NCBI RefSeq assembly: GCF_027580225.2
Contig: NC_073359.2
Location: 9,863,001 to 9,927,000 of the forward strand
DNA from: Misgurnus anguillicaudatus
Lineage: Eukaryota > Chordata > Actinopteri > Cypriniformes > Cobitidae
DNA: 64,000 nt
Reading direction: 5' to 3'
Shown here: piece by piece, positions 1 to 13,100 of the stretch
How positions within the stretch are numbered: position 1 is the first letter of the stretch
Layout: the number at the start of each line of letters is the position of its first letter
The notes under the pieces: model-generated
The model's input: the letters and a program-made list of their open reading frames with translations, nothing else
What the model was told of the DNA's origin: nothing
Databases searched by the model: none
Translations under genes and position numbers: made by a program

Positions 1-1305
1 ATCTTGCAGTTGATTTGTGGGATGCACATCCAAGGCATGAAGCTCCCGTTCCACCACATCCCAAAGATGATCTATTGGGTTGAGATCTGGTGACTGTGGG
101 GGCCATTTTAGTACAGTGAACAAATTGTCATGTTCAAGAAACCAATTTGAAATGATTCGAGCTTTGTGACATGGTGCGTTATCCTGCTGGAAGTAGTCAT
201 CAGAAGAGTGGTCATAAAGGGATGGACATGGTCAGAAACAATGGTCAGGTAGGCCGTGGCATTTAAAAGATGCCCAATTTGCACTAAGGGGCCTAAAGTG
301 TGCCAAGAAAACATCCCACACACCATTACACCATTGCATTAAAGGAATATTCCATTTTCTTAAAAGAAAAATCCAGATAATTTACTCACCACCATGTCAT
401 CCAAAATGTTGATGCATTTCTTTGTTCAGTCGAGAAGAAATTATGTTTTTTAAGGAAAACATTGCAGGATTTTTCTTATTTTAATGGACTTTAATAGACA
501 CCAACATTTAATACTTAACTCAACACTTAACAGTTTTTTTCAACGGAGTTTCAAATGACTATAAACGATCCCAAACGAGGCATTAGGGAATTGTCTAGCG
601 AAACGATTGTCATTTTTGACAATAAAAATAACAAATATACACTTTTAAACCAAAACTTCTCGTCTAGATCCGGTCGCAATGCGCCAGCGTGACCCCACGC
701 AATACGTCATGACGTCAAAAGGTCACAGAGGACGAACGCGAAACTCCGCCCCAGTGTTTACAAATGTGTTGAAAGAGGACCGTTCCTACGTTGTTGTATG
801 TCAACTGATACTAATTAATGTCTTTGTGTCAGTTTATTGTTTAAAATGGTCCGCAAATTTGCGCTTTATAGATGTAACACGTGACCTCCCTACGTCACTA
901 CGCATTTACGTTAGGTTGCGCTGGACCGGACCAAGACGAAAAGCTGTGGTTTAAAAGAGCATTTTTTTTTCTTGTAAAAAATTACAATCGTTTCGCTAGA
1001 TAAGACCCTTATGCCCCGTTTGGGATCATTGATAGTCCTTTGAAACTCAGTTGAAAAAAACTGTTAAGTGTTGAGTTAAGTATTAAATGTTGGGCTCTAT
1101 TAAAGTCCATTAAAATGAGAAAAATCCTGCAATGTTTTCCTCAAAAAACATAATTTCTTCTCGAATGAACAAAAAAAGACATCAATATTTTGGATGACAT
1201 GGTGGTGAGTAAATAATCTGGATTTTTCTTTTAAGAAAATTGAATATTCCTTTAATGGGAAATTGAACAGGTGTTTCTAATAATCCTTTAGGTGAGCTGA
1301 GATTG
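1..1305. mobile_element. internally deleted Tc1-like element split by a MITE
   Basis: Positions 1-342 carry the reverse-coding text of a common teleost Tc1-type transposon (TTGGGTTGAGATCTGGTGAC, CATGTTCAAGAAACCAATTT). Positions 1256-1305 carry its other end (GGGAAATTGAACAGGTGTTT, CTAATAATCCTTTAGGTGAG). The middle of the element is missing, and a MITE sits in the join at a TTAA. The left end of the element lies outside the window. Confidence 0.8.
343..1251. mobile_element. TTAA-type fold-back MITE, family A, copy 1
   Basis: Long inverted arms (AGGAATATTC... and its complement) are bounded by TTAA at 339-342 and 1252-1255. The arms share ACCATGTCATCCAAAAT and run about 200 nt. The TTAA duplication suggests piggyBac-type mobilisation. 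There is no transposase. A second copy is at 49724-50556. Confidence 0.8.
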
Positions 1306-2096
1306 GCTGAAAATTGCATTGTGGTAAATAAATTTTAATATGCAATTAAAGTAAATTAAATAAAAAATAGTTTTATGATTTTAATTAAACCCTTTATTCT
1401 ATCCCTTTATTTAGTCTTTTTACCTCCTCATACTTGCCTACTGGGTATAGTTTGCATTCTCCCGAGTGCGAGTGGCATTTTGCATTCTTTGATTCTTCAA
1501 AAATGAAGGCTGTTTAACGGATTGTTTGGGGAAGTGAGAAAAAAGACAACGCGTCAACATGAAATATTAATACAGAGCCAACTTTACATAAACATAAAAG
1601 CACTTAGCCAGCGTGAATATGGAGATGACACTTGTTAATTTAGTGCCGCTAAACTTCCCGTTTGATGATTCTGAGCATTCGCCGTATCAGCTTGGGGACA
1701 TGTCCCAGCAGGGACAAATGAAACAAAAGATGACAAATGAAATTTGGTCTAGATATAAAACTGTGCATTTCGCGAACATCCATATACACTCGCCGCACGG
1801 CGAATAATATGCATTCAACAGGTCAGGTTCCTGTGCAGACTGCCTAAATCATCTCATTTACTGGCCTTCCTTGATTAACAAGACCAAAATGATTATCGAT
1901 ACAGGCAATAATGTGTGAATAGGCTTGCAGATGAATTGTCAGCAGATGGTTATGAGCCGCACAGCATACGTAATCAATTTGGTTAACCTTACATTACCTG
2001 GATCGAGCGCTATTTCATGGTTCATCCCCGCGGTTGCTGATGACACACTTGGATGCCTTAATATAGAAGACTTGCAGTAGGGAAATAATCATGTAT
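1306..2096. other. AT-rich intronic or upstream sequence, nothing recognised
   Basis: There are no splice-flanked coding segments and no repeat I can name. Short open frames here do not resemble known proteins. Confidence 0.5.
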
Positions 2097-2455
2097 CACT
2101 GGACCACAAAACGAGTCTTAAGTATCACAGGTATTCGTAGCAATAGCCAACAATACATTGTATAGAGCAAAATTATACATTTTTGTTTTATGGCAAAAAT
2201 CTGTAGGATATTTAGATCATTTTCATTAAAGATATTTCCTACCATAAATATATCAAACTTTATTTTTTTTTTGAGTAGATGCAGTGTTAAGGGCTTCTTT
2301 TGGACAACTTTAAAGGCGATTTTCTGAATATTTAGATTTTTTGCACTCTTAAATTCTCACATAGTTGTATCTTGGAAATACAAATATTGTCCTATACTAA
2401 CAAGCCATACATTACCCTTGTGACCCTTGTGACTGGTTTTGTGGTCCAGGGTCAC
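2097..2455. mobile_element. non-autonomous DNA element with GGACCACAAAAC termini
   Basis: The termini ACTGGACCACAAAACGAGTC and GACTGGTTTTGTGGTCCAGG form an inverted repeat. The interior (CAATAGCCAACAATACATTG, GGACAACTTTAAAGGCGATT) matches a repeat widespread in cyprinid genomes. Further copies or fragments are at 13560-13750, 25472-27745 and 39226-39450. Confidence 0.75.
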
Positions 2456-2513
2456 ATGCAATTTTTTAAATATTCTAATTATTCCTGTATCTTAAATGTA
2501 ATGGTTTAAAATT

Positions 2514-3045
2514 GGTAAAGGAAAACACCACCATTTTTCATTATTTTACTATGTTCTTACCTCAACTTGGACGAATTAATCATCCCCATCTTTTTTCAAG
2601 CGTGCACTTAATCTTTGTACAGCGCGTTGTGAATGTGTTAGCATTTAGCCTAGCCCCATTCATTCCCTAGGATCCAAACAGGGATGAATTTAGAAGCCAC
2701 CAAACACTTTCATGTTTTCCCTATTTAAAGACTGTTACATGAGTACTTACACGAGTAAGTATGGTGGCACAAAATAAAGACGCAATATTTTTAAGCTGAA
2801 AAAAATTAGAACTATGTTGTATGGCGAAAGAGCACTTAGTTTGCAGCACTTCGACCTTGACACGCAGTAACATCATCACTCCTGACTACTCCCCCTCTCG
2901 CTCAAACTTCCGTCAATATTACTGCGCCCGAGGTCGAGGTGCTGCAAACTATGTGCTCAATATAGTTCAAATTTTTTTATCGGCTTAAAAAATATCACCA
3001 CGTTTTAATTTGTGCCACCATACTTACTCTTGTAACTACATGTGC
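2514..3045. mobile_element. fold-back MITE, family B, copy 1 (right end damaged)
   Basis: It begins AAGGAAAACACCACCATTTT and has an internal palindrome around GTTTGCAGCACTTCGACC and its complement at 2937-2950. The same family appears nearly complete, but heavily interrupted, at 20471-23783, and as a fragment at 46024-46212. Confidence 0.75.
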
Positions 3046-3059
3046 TTATGTGTACATGT

Positions 3060-3595
3060 TCATGTGCTCATGCGAAACCTTCATGTACAGAAATTTTTTT
3101 TTTAAGTTTAGTTTTGTGTGCTCATGTGAAACTATCACTATCGCGCAAGTGAAACTATCGCTGTCGCGCACGTGAAACTATCGCTGTCGCGCACGTGAAA
3201 CTATCGCTGTCGCGCACGTGAAACTATCGCTGTCGCGCACGTGAAACTATCGCTGTCGCGCACGTGAAACTATCGCTGTCGCGCACGTGAAACTATCGCT
3301 GTCGCGCACGTGAAACTATCGCTGTCGCGCACGTGAAACTATCGCTGTCGCGCACGTGAAACTATCGCTGTCGCGCACGTGAAACTATCGCTGTCGCGCA
3401 CGTGAAACTATTCCGCACGTGAAACCATTTTAAAGGAAAGCTACGGAGCCCCTAAAGGGACATGAAGCAAAAATGAAGTAAAGTTTAGTTTCGCGTGCTC
3501 ACGTGAAACTATCGCTTATTCACGTGAAACTATCGCATGCTCACGTGAAACTATCGCATGCTCACGTGAAACTATTGCGCACACGTGAAACTAAA
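3060..3595. repeat. 23-bp minisatellite, each unit holding CACGTG
   Basis: The main block (about 3122-3420) repeats GTGAAACTATCGCTGTCGCG plus CAC with an exact period of 23 bp. CACGTG recurs twelve times there. A more diverged block at 3483-3595 adds about five more (GCTCACGTGAAACTATCGCA). Each unit contains a palindromic E-box and two to four CpGs. It lies some 400 nt upstream of a dennd1b exon. Confidence 0.9.
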
Positions 3596-4006
3596 CTATA
3601 ATCTCCTGGGACACATCTCAATCCTGTTTAATGCTTTAAAACACGAAACTAAAAGCAGACCTGTGGCAGACAGAAATAATGAAAGCATACATATATCAAG
3701 AGATTAAGGAAGTAGCTGGGTTACGAGGAAACCAAGGTCTGAGATTTCCTGCCAAAGTCATTTTGCGCTCCGGTCCTTCGGAAAGCATCAAAGCCCCGCC
3801 CCTGCGCACCCCGCCATTGCTTCAATTAACAGAGCAGCAGGTGCTCGTGAGAGATAGAAGGCTTTTCTTTATTTCTTTCTCTCTTTTTCGTTTATGGGGG
3901 GTGACCTGTAAATGTGACACTTCACACTTTGAATGGCTTTGCCTGTTCCTCCACCAATTTCAGAGGTGTTAATTTAACTCTCTCTCTCTTTCTCTCCGTC
4001 TCTTAG

Positions 4007-4132
4007 GTCTCCGGTCTGAAGAGTAAGCTGAAAAAGCAGTCGACTGCTACAGGCAGCGGCGTGGCTCGGGCCTTCCTGCACGCTCAGGCTGCTCTGTTCG
4101 GCTCGTACCGGGACGCCCTGAGATACAAACCT
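4007..4132 (+). CDS. dennd1b: dennd1b exon (DENN module, phase 0-0)
   Basis: An exon of 42 codons starting VSGLKSKLKKQSTATGSGVA and ending RDALRYKP. The acceptor has a strong pyrimidine tract (TCTCTCCGTCTCTTAG) and the donor is CT|GTAAGA. This is the conserved helix of the DENN domain that precedes the dDENN part. It is the first exon of the gene inside the window. Confidence 0.95.
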
Positions 4133-7100
4133 GTAAGACCTCTGCACGTTACATATATCAGCACATAATACAAGAAACAAGATTTTTATGTGTAAATGGA
4201 TGTTTAACTTTGTTCAGTCAGTCTCTAGTGTCCGTAGTGTCGATTTACTGTGAAAATGTTCACTATTGGCGCTTTTCCATTTCATTGTACCCCACGGTTT
4301 GGTTTGATTTGATTTGGGTCAGGTTGGGTCAGTTCACCTCACCTCAGTTTGGCTTGGTTAGCTTTTCCATCGAGATTAGTAACACTTTGAAGTGGGAGGG
4401 AATATAGGCGTGTCGTTATATTTGCACTGCCTACTGTTGTGACATCATACAAGTGAGAGCATTGTTGTACATTCCCATACATTTATTTATTTCTCAGTCC
4501 GCCACAAAATTAAAATTGACCACCACAAATAGATGTTTGCACATCGCTTATATCACTACCTCGGTCTCACATGACAGTTTCTGTACTAACACCCGTGGCG
4601 TCGGTGGACACGCTCCGCTGAGCCTCATTGAAGTTGCATTTAAGCAAATATGCGGACATGCGCGGCGTGAATGTGCCGCCACAAACTGCAAGTCTGGAAA
4701 AAGACTGTTATGGTGTTCCTGATTCTCAACCTGTGCATGTTTTTCATTGCCAAAATAGAGTGCTCGAACTTATAGCAGAGGACAGATGACAACATGTTTG
4801 CTCGAGACAGCGCAAGCTAGCATGAAGGTAAAGCTAATCTTTTACGTTATAGCGATGACGCAGGTAGTGACGATTCTCTCAGAACAATCAGTAAAATAGT
4901 GTTTTCGCGTCACGTTTTGGTATCAGCTCGGTTCGCTCGGAACCCCAACTGAGGTGGTACTAAAAAAAAATTATTGGGTACTACATACTGCCCCCATTGG
5001 AAAAGCCCCCAAAAGTAAGCTGACCTGATCCAAACCAAACCGTGGGGTACCAGGCAATGGAAAAGTGCCATGTGGCAGGTAGTTTACATTGAAGAGGTCT
5101 TTGTGACATCACTTAAAAAGGAAAGTGTTTTTTTTCTTTTGGTAAAATTTTGATTTCCTATTGACTTCGAAAAGGTTTGATTTCTTTTTTTACCACGAGA
5201 GTCGTCATTTAAAGCAATCCAACATTTTAGAGGAGAAAGAAAAGTGTAAAGGGGGGAAGAAAAAAACAGGTGCAGGGAAAGGTGGGCCTGTCTGTATCAC
5301 CCAAATGTCAGATGTTGAAAAGCCCGGACTGTCTCTTTGAAGTTTCCTTTCAGACCCTTCGTGGTCTTCTCATACACTCTAAACCCTTCAAATGTGCCTC
5401 TCGGTTTCGAACACGGCGTCAAGGAAAACAAAGTACGCTGACTGTTTGTCAAATATGGCCGTCTTTGTTGGCAAAGCAGAGAGTAATTGGTTTGTGTAGA
5501 CCCAGGGAGCAAAGATACATTATTGATGTTTCAGCCGTTGAGCACAAACTGGCTTTTCACCGTCAAACAATGCTCAGAAAAGGCGCGCTAGTCCGCGCGA
5601 CTCTTAGCTTTCAAAGTAGTGCCTCATTGACTTCAAATCTACATGGAATTACTCCTGTTTCATTCAGGTTTTTAAAGAAGGCGATTTCTGAAGCGAGCGC
5701 AAATCTGGGCCACTTTTTTGACAGTCGGCCATTGCTCATTAGGAGTCTGAGAAGTTGAACAATTGGAAAGAATCAGCCTTTGTGCTGGATTATTTTGATG
5801 AATATTTCACTTGGTTTTTACAGAGAAAAAAACACCCTCACTCTTTGAAATGACAGCGTTGCAGTGATACTTAATGGAAATCATTGCATTAGTTGCGTCC
5901 TTTTATTATTAAATCAGTAATTTATGCATCATTTCACTGCTTTTCTCCTCCAGGATGTCTGCACGCGTCTGAAATCCGATAGCAGCATTTGATTTTACAC
6001 ATCCAGTATTTCACAAGCATTACTGTCATGTTCTGCCGTAATGGCTTCTCTTCTGCGCGCTGCATTTATAAAGAGCCTCGTCCATTGAAATGGTTCGTCT
6101 GTATGAAATACTGCTCTGCTTTATGGAGCCCATATGCTTCCCCATCAGCGCCTTGGTGTCTAACTGAGTTGTAAATGAAACAATGCAGGGAAATGATAAT
6201 TAGCTCACATGCAAGAGTCGGCAACACCGGCTTATATAGGTCGTTATAGTGTTGCCTCATGGGCCTCTTTTGTTATTGACCCCCAAGCAGCAAGAACAGT
6301 GGAAGAGATGCACACATCTGATGAGTTTTGAGCCACCCCCACTTGCTGCTGTGAAGGCAAGTTACATGAACGGGTACAAAAAAAACGGTACCTTTACATT
6401 TATTACAAGGTATACATTTTTATCACCATTAGGGTTCCCTGAGTTCGAACCCATGACCTTTTGCGCAGCTAATGCAATGCTCTACCATTGAGCTATACAG
6501 TAGTAAACCGGATACGATTGTGAAACACAATCATTGATAAAAATAATGAGGATTCTTATGTTATGTATAATCAGGATTGTTCTGTTGAATTGTAGGTTCG
6601 AACAGTTCATATAGAAGTTCATTAAGCTTAAATAACTACTAAACGTTTTTGTTAAATAGACTTACATGTACATTTGATTGTAATTGAACTAAGGCAGGAT
6701 AAGAAATAATTCAATTCAATTCTATTTATATTGCACTTTTTACAATTGGTAATTGTTTCAAAGCAGCTTTACATTAATAGAAGCAGTGAAAACACAGAAT
6801 AATCGACAGATAGCATAACATAATACAGATAGCATAAGCAGCAGTATTTGCTGCGGCTATGAATCAACATTATAAGCAAGCGTATTACTAATGTTACATA
6901 TACAGGGAGTGCAGAATTATTAGGCAAGTTGTATTTTTGAGGATTACTTTTGTTATTGTACAACTACAGTGCTCCTGGTCAACTCAAAATGTTAACAAAC
7001 CCTCAAACCTGAACATTTAAGTAGTAAAAGTGAAATGTTGGCTTTAGTAAGAGAATATTTCTATGTACATCATTATTAGGCAACTATTAGTGTGCAGAAT

Positions 7101-10100
7101 TATTAAGCAACTAAATGAAAAACAAAGATTTTACCATCTCAATTGTTTTTTTCACCTGTTAAAGTGAGAATAATAGTCAAGCTCTACATTTACAAAAAAA
7201 ATAATAAAACAATAAAAAATAAAAAAATATATAGACTCAGTGACCAATATAGCCACCCTTCTTTTCGATAACAGTCACAAGCCTTCCATTCACAGATTCA
7301 GTCAGTTTCTTGATCTGGTCTGAACCAACATTTTGTGCAGACGCAACCACAGCCTCCCAGACACTGTTCAGAGAGATGTACTGTTTACCTTCACTGTAAA
7401 TGTCCTGCTTAAGAAGGGATCAAAAGTTCTCAATAGGGTTTAAGTCAGGTGAAGGAGGGGCCATGTCATTAGTTTTTCACCTCTAAGGCCTTTACTGGCC
7501 AGCCATGCAGTGGAGTACTTGTGATGTATGTGATGGAGCGTTGTCTTACAAAATAGTCAGTCTTCTTGAAAGATGCAAACTTTTTCCTGTACCACTGCTT
7601 GAAGAAAGTGTCTTCTACATTACAGGCAGGCAGGCCAGACAGGTATTATTAAAGATGAGCTTGTTGGACCTTTTTGGGTTGAAAATGGAAATAAAAAACA
7701 ACTCTCAGACCTACTGCCAATTTTTAGAAGACACTTTCTTCAAGCAGTGGTACAGGAAAAAATCTGCATCTTTCAATAAGACTTTTTATGCAAGACAACG
7801 CTTCAGCACATGCATCAAAGTACTCAACTGAGTGGCTGGCCAGTAAAGGCCTTAAAGGTGAAAAACTAAGGACATGGCCCCTTCTTCACCTGACTTAAAC
7901 CCTATTGAGACCTTTTGATCCCTTCTTAAGCAAGACATTTACAGTGAAGGTAAACCGTACACCTCTCTGAACAGTGTCTGGGAGGCTGTGGTTGCGTCTG
8001 CACAAAATGTTGGTTCAGACCAGATCAAGAAACTGACTGAATCCGTGAATGGAAGGCTTGTGACTGTTATCGAAAAGAAGGGTGGCTATATTGGTCACTG
8101 AGTCTATATATTTTTTTAATTTTTATTGTTTTATTATTTTCTTTTGTAAATGTAGAGTTCATTTATTATTCTCACTTTAACAGGTGAAAAAAAAACAAGC
8201 GAGATGGTAAAATCTTTGTTTTTCATTTAGTTGCCTGGTAGTTCTGCACACTTGTAGTTGCCTAGTAGTGATGTACATGGAAGTATTCTCTTGGTAGGGC
8301 CAAGATTTCACTTTTACTGCTTGAGTGTTCGGGTTTGAGGGTTTGTTAACATTTTGAATTGACCAAGAGCACTGTAGTTGTACAATAACAAAATTAATCC
8401 TCAAAAATACAACTTGCCTAATAATTCTGCACTCCCTGTAGAAGAGGGTGCTAAGTTAAGCCAATGAATGCTGACTCCCCGGGTTGAAAAACCCCCTAGG
8501 AGAAAAAACCCCTAGGAGAAAAAAACCCCCGGACTTTTTAGCCAGGAGAAAGAAGTCCTAGGAGGAAAAAACCCTTACAGACAATAAGATAATCCGTAAT
8601 GCTATTATAGATTGGCTTTAAATGTGATGGCTTAGGTGCATGTGTGCAATGCTTGCTACTAAATGATGATGATGATGACAAAATGTGTAACATGATGATA
8701 AAATGTGTAACAACCGGCTTTGTAAACTCGAATATTTGCAAATAATAAATATTCCATCAAGCTTTATTTGGTAGCTCAGTTGTTATACTCGTCTCATGTG
8801 ACTTGGGGAGAAATTGAAATGATGTAATTGGTTGCAACGGGTGATGATGATTAACAAGCAAACATAGTCAAAGAAAACATCTGCCTGCGAGTCTCAAATG
8901 AAGCATCACCGTTTGCAGCCGTTTTTAGCCAGACATTGTCTATTGTCAATAAAGTAAGCTTTCTTGTCCCCAGGGAGAACCAATCATCTTCTGCGAGAAG
9001 AGCTTTGTGGCGCACCGCTCCAGCACCATGAGAGCTTTCCTTGAGATGGCCGTGAACTTGCAGCTCTTTAAGCAGGTAAATATATATATATAAAATTTCA
9101 AACAATTGCTGTATTCATTAAAGGGACACTCCACCTTTTTAGATATGCTCATTTTCCAGATCCCCTAGAGCTAAACATTTGATTTTTATCGTTTTGTAGC
9201 TGATCTCCAGGTCTGGCGCTATCACTTTTAGCATAGCTTAGCACAATCCATTGAATCTGATTAGACCATTAGCATCACGCTAAAAAATAACCAAAGAGTT
9301 TCGATATTTTTCCTATTTAAAACTTCTGTAGTTACATCGTGGACAGACAGAAAATTAAAAGTTGCGATTTTCTAGGCAGATATGGCTAGGAGCTATATAC
9401 ATCGCAACTTTTAACTTTCTGTCGGTCTTAATACACGATGTAACTACAGAAGAGTCAAGTTTTAAATAGGAAAAATATTGAAACTATTTGGTTATTTTTT
9501 AGCGCAATGCTAATGGTCTAATCAGATTCAATAGATTATGCTAAGCTATGCTAATAGTGCTATCGCCAGACCCGGAGATCAGCTGAATGGATTCTAAAAC
9601 GATAAAAATCAAATATTTTAACTCTTGGGGAGCTGGAAAATGAGCATATTTAAAAAAAGTGCAGTCACTTTAAGTTGTGGGACCTTTGGGCAAAATGAAT
9701 TTTTTTAAGCCATTTCAGAATTTTTAATAACATCAAAAGAATGAAATATCATCAGTTGTTTTCATTCATTGTTTTATTTTTGTTTTATTACAGAATTGAT
9801 ATTAAAGTGTAGTTTAAGCTAGAAGTTTTTACACATACGCAAAGGAACTCGTACAGAGCATGTGACGCAAATTTCATCATCAGAATAGTATGCGCACACT
9901 GTACGCGCACTACCGGATTTTTGTTTTGGCACATACTTTGTATGCATAGCTCGCGTATGCAATGTAGTATGTAGCCCAGGAGATCCATTGCATTTTGTCG
10001 AATAAGCATGCATCATAGTCAAATAAACTGTGCTTTGCAAGGCTGACAAGCGTACACGCAAAAAAGCTGACTATACTCCAGACTTTAACTACTTAAGCCA

Positions 10101-13100
10101 CATATGGCCCACATATGCTCCTATTCAGCTTATAATCAGTTTAAATAAGATTCCGATTGAAATCTGCATTTAACATAATGAACAGTGCAACTCATAGGAA
10201 CTTTGGGAATTACTATCTGTCTTCAACCCAAACCATTACACCCTCCAGCTCTATTTATATCCCAGCGTTTTCCTTGACTAAAGTCTTAATTTATACCCGG
10301 AATGAGCAGAACAATCATATTTAATCATACTTGAGATGCACCATCCTCATAACTCCCCCCTCCCAAAACCCACATAGTGACCAGCAGTTCAAAGACGTCT
10401 CCACCTCCCGCCTGTGCGCAGTAGCTTCGGGAGAGCCCTTATCTCCAGCTTGGCCGTACTGTAGACGGCCAGCACGGCTGTGCCCTGTTCTGACCATGAA
10501 CCACATCCGCTTGGAGGCCAACCCTGCTTAGAAACGAGTAAAGGGATGGCTGCCAAGAGATTGCGGGGGAAGTCTGTCAATGACGACCTGCTTTCTGTCT
10601 CCTAACCCCCCTCCCACCTTCTCATCCAGCTCCTGATGCTAACTCACGATCACCCTGCCAGTGTGAAGGCTCGCAGCACTCTGGCATCTCTCCCTCAGAC
10701 TGTCTGCACGGGTCTGGTTAGCTGGTTTTGTTTGCCCAAGACAAAGAGAAAATCACTTCTGTGATAATAATAATTATAATATTTAATTTGTACAATAAAG
10801 ACATTGTTATTATTCATTTAACTCGATTTCTGTACCTAATGCTACTTTTACACCTAACCTAATGTGCAACTTTATTCTTTTAACTAAATGTTTATAATTT
10901 CTTTATTTGGTTATTAGATTTTTCCCACCCCTTTTTTTGCTAATCCGAAAAATTTGTGCCTCAAAAAACGTAATGTGATCCGAACCGTGAGTTTTGTGAT
11001 CCGTCACAGCCCTAGCTATTTAATACATTATGTGTCATTTGTGTTTATTTTGTGTTAAAATAAATAAAAGTGACGACACAAGTTAAAAGTAACACAAAAT
11101 GTGTTGTTGCAATGATAAAAGAGATGCGTCTAGTTTGGGACCATGCATTTAGTGCGTTGTCCTTAAAACAAACACTGATTGTGTTGTTTTTAGAGTCTGT
11201 TTACACTTGGCATTAACATGCGTTTTCGTCGATCGGATCCCAAGTGGACGACGTTAATGCCAGGTGTTAATGGTGTTCAAAACGTTTTGAGCTCGTCCAC
11301 TTTCGACCACTTTCAACCACATTCAGAGGTAGTTGAAACCCCTTTCGATCGGATTGCTTTTGTAGTGTAAACGCACATGTTGTTAAATGTGTTCGAACAG
11401 CCACACGGACCACCTTCTCTTCGCCCATTTATCTAATCTGAGGTACTGAACACAATGTTTTACGTCTTTTCTGACTTCTGGCGCGAACACACGGTGAACA
11501 GCGCTATTTTTAGCCTTTCATTGACAAAACTAAAGCGGCTGATTGCCGCAGTTTCATTTTGAAAGCGAGTGAAAGTTGCGCGATCCTATTTCATCAATTG
11601 CGCTGAAAATTCAGAGAAATCTCTAACATATACACGTAAAAAACACTGTGCAGCATGTTTACTTGCTAAACAAGCAGCGGACTCCGACATAATATTAGTT
11701 CGCGTCCATGACAGCAGAGAGACTCGCCTACCGTTTCACAACAGACCGCCCCCTCACAGTATTCGGGACAGAAGCGGTCGAAAGTGAACGAAATAGATTA
11801 ATTTAAATACCAGGTGTAAACGTGATGTGTCTCTCTCGTCCACTTGAGATTTGATCAACGGAAAAACATCTTAATACCAAGTGTAAACAGCCCCTTAGAG
11901 TGTTAACCATACAATAGTAAATATTAAGGCATACTACAGTATTTTCTACAGTTTACCAATTCGCTATACTTGATACTACTTAATATAACAGTACTTTTTC
12001 AATTTACTACAGTTTACAATAGTAAATATTAAAGTGTCAAGGGCTGTTCAGATATCACGTTAGGGTTATTTCAAATGTAGGCGTGCAGTATTCGCGCTCA
12101 TTCCGCACACGCGGTGCGACACACTCGTTTATTCCCGGCGCGTCCGCACCGCAGTGAGTTAAAAACATTTCAACTTTTCAGAATGCCGCAAGCGCACCAC
12201 AGGTCATGTGACAAGAACCTACCTTTTTAGGCGCGACATGTGAATGGCCCATAGCAAAGACATTACTTGCACAGTGCACAGCATCCAATGCAAACAGTAT
12301 CACGAATTATAATGGGTTGTGTAATTATGTGTACTGTGGACGAGTAAAGCTCGCTTTCTCAATCACCTGACCGTTGCTTTAAATTTGTAAATTGTGTTGA
12401 TCCGGATAATTACACCAAAAGTACAAATAACAAAAATTTTTTTTTACATGCATATATTTTTTTTACTGTGTGCATGCTCAGTCAGCTTTTTAGACTTTCA
12501 TTATCATGTAAGTGTTTGTTTTTACGGTAGATACCAGCCATTAAAAAGGCACAAACAAGAATGCAGACAGGTACAGTGGGAGCGGCGCATGGTACTGATA
12601 GTCAGTGTCCAATTAAATAGCATGTGTGTCTGTAATGTGATACTGAAGGACAGGGCTTGGGATATGTGATAATTTGGCCCGATCATGTGCCTTTAATTGG
12701 ACTGCAGAGTGGCGGAGAATGAACCCTGTGGTCCCATCACTCATTAAAGAGATTGTAATGAAGTTAGCATGTAGCGGAGTGGAATGAAAAGTCCTGACAC
12801 CCGGAGATGACCCCGGTGGGACACCCGAGACCTGTTTTGGTCTAATGTTGCTTAAGTGATCCACAAAGAAACTGTTTGCTTTTTGCGTCAAAGCAATTGT
12901 ATGAGTTTTTTTCATTGTTACCTCATTTTTGGGGGCATTTTCAAATCACATTTATTTTCGACCTTCTTTTAACAGGCATATTTATTAGATCTTTTTATGC
13001 CCCCTCTACATGACAAGGAGGAAATTAAACTTCCCAAAAGGCATTGCTCACAAAACACTCGCCATGTTAATCCATCACCTGATGTAAATTACACGCACAC

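Noticed and set aside
3122..3420. CRISPR-like regular repeats
   Set aside because: The 23-bp units are directly adjacent with no variable spacers, in a vertebrate intron. This is a minisatellite.
5270..5758. 162-codon open frame
   Set aside because: No domain, splice context or codon pattern supports it. It lies in a dennd1b intron.
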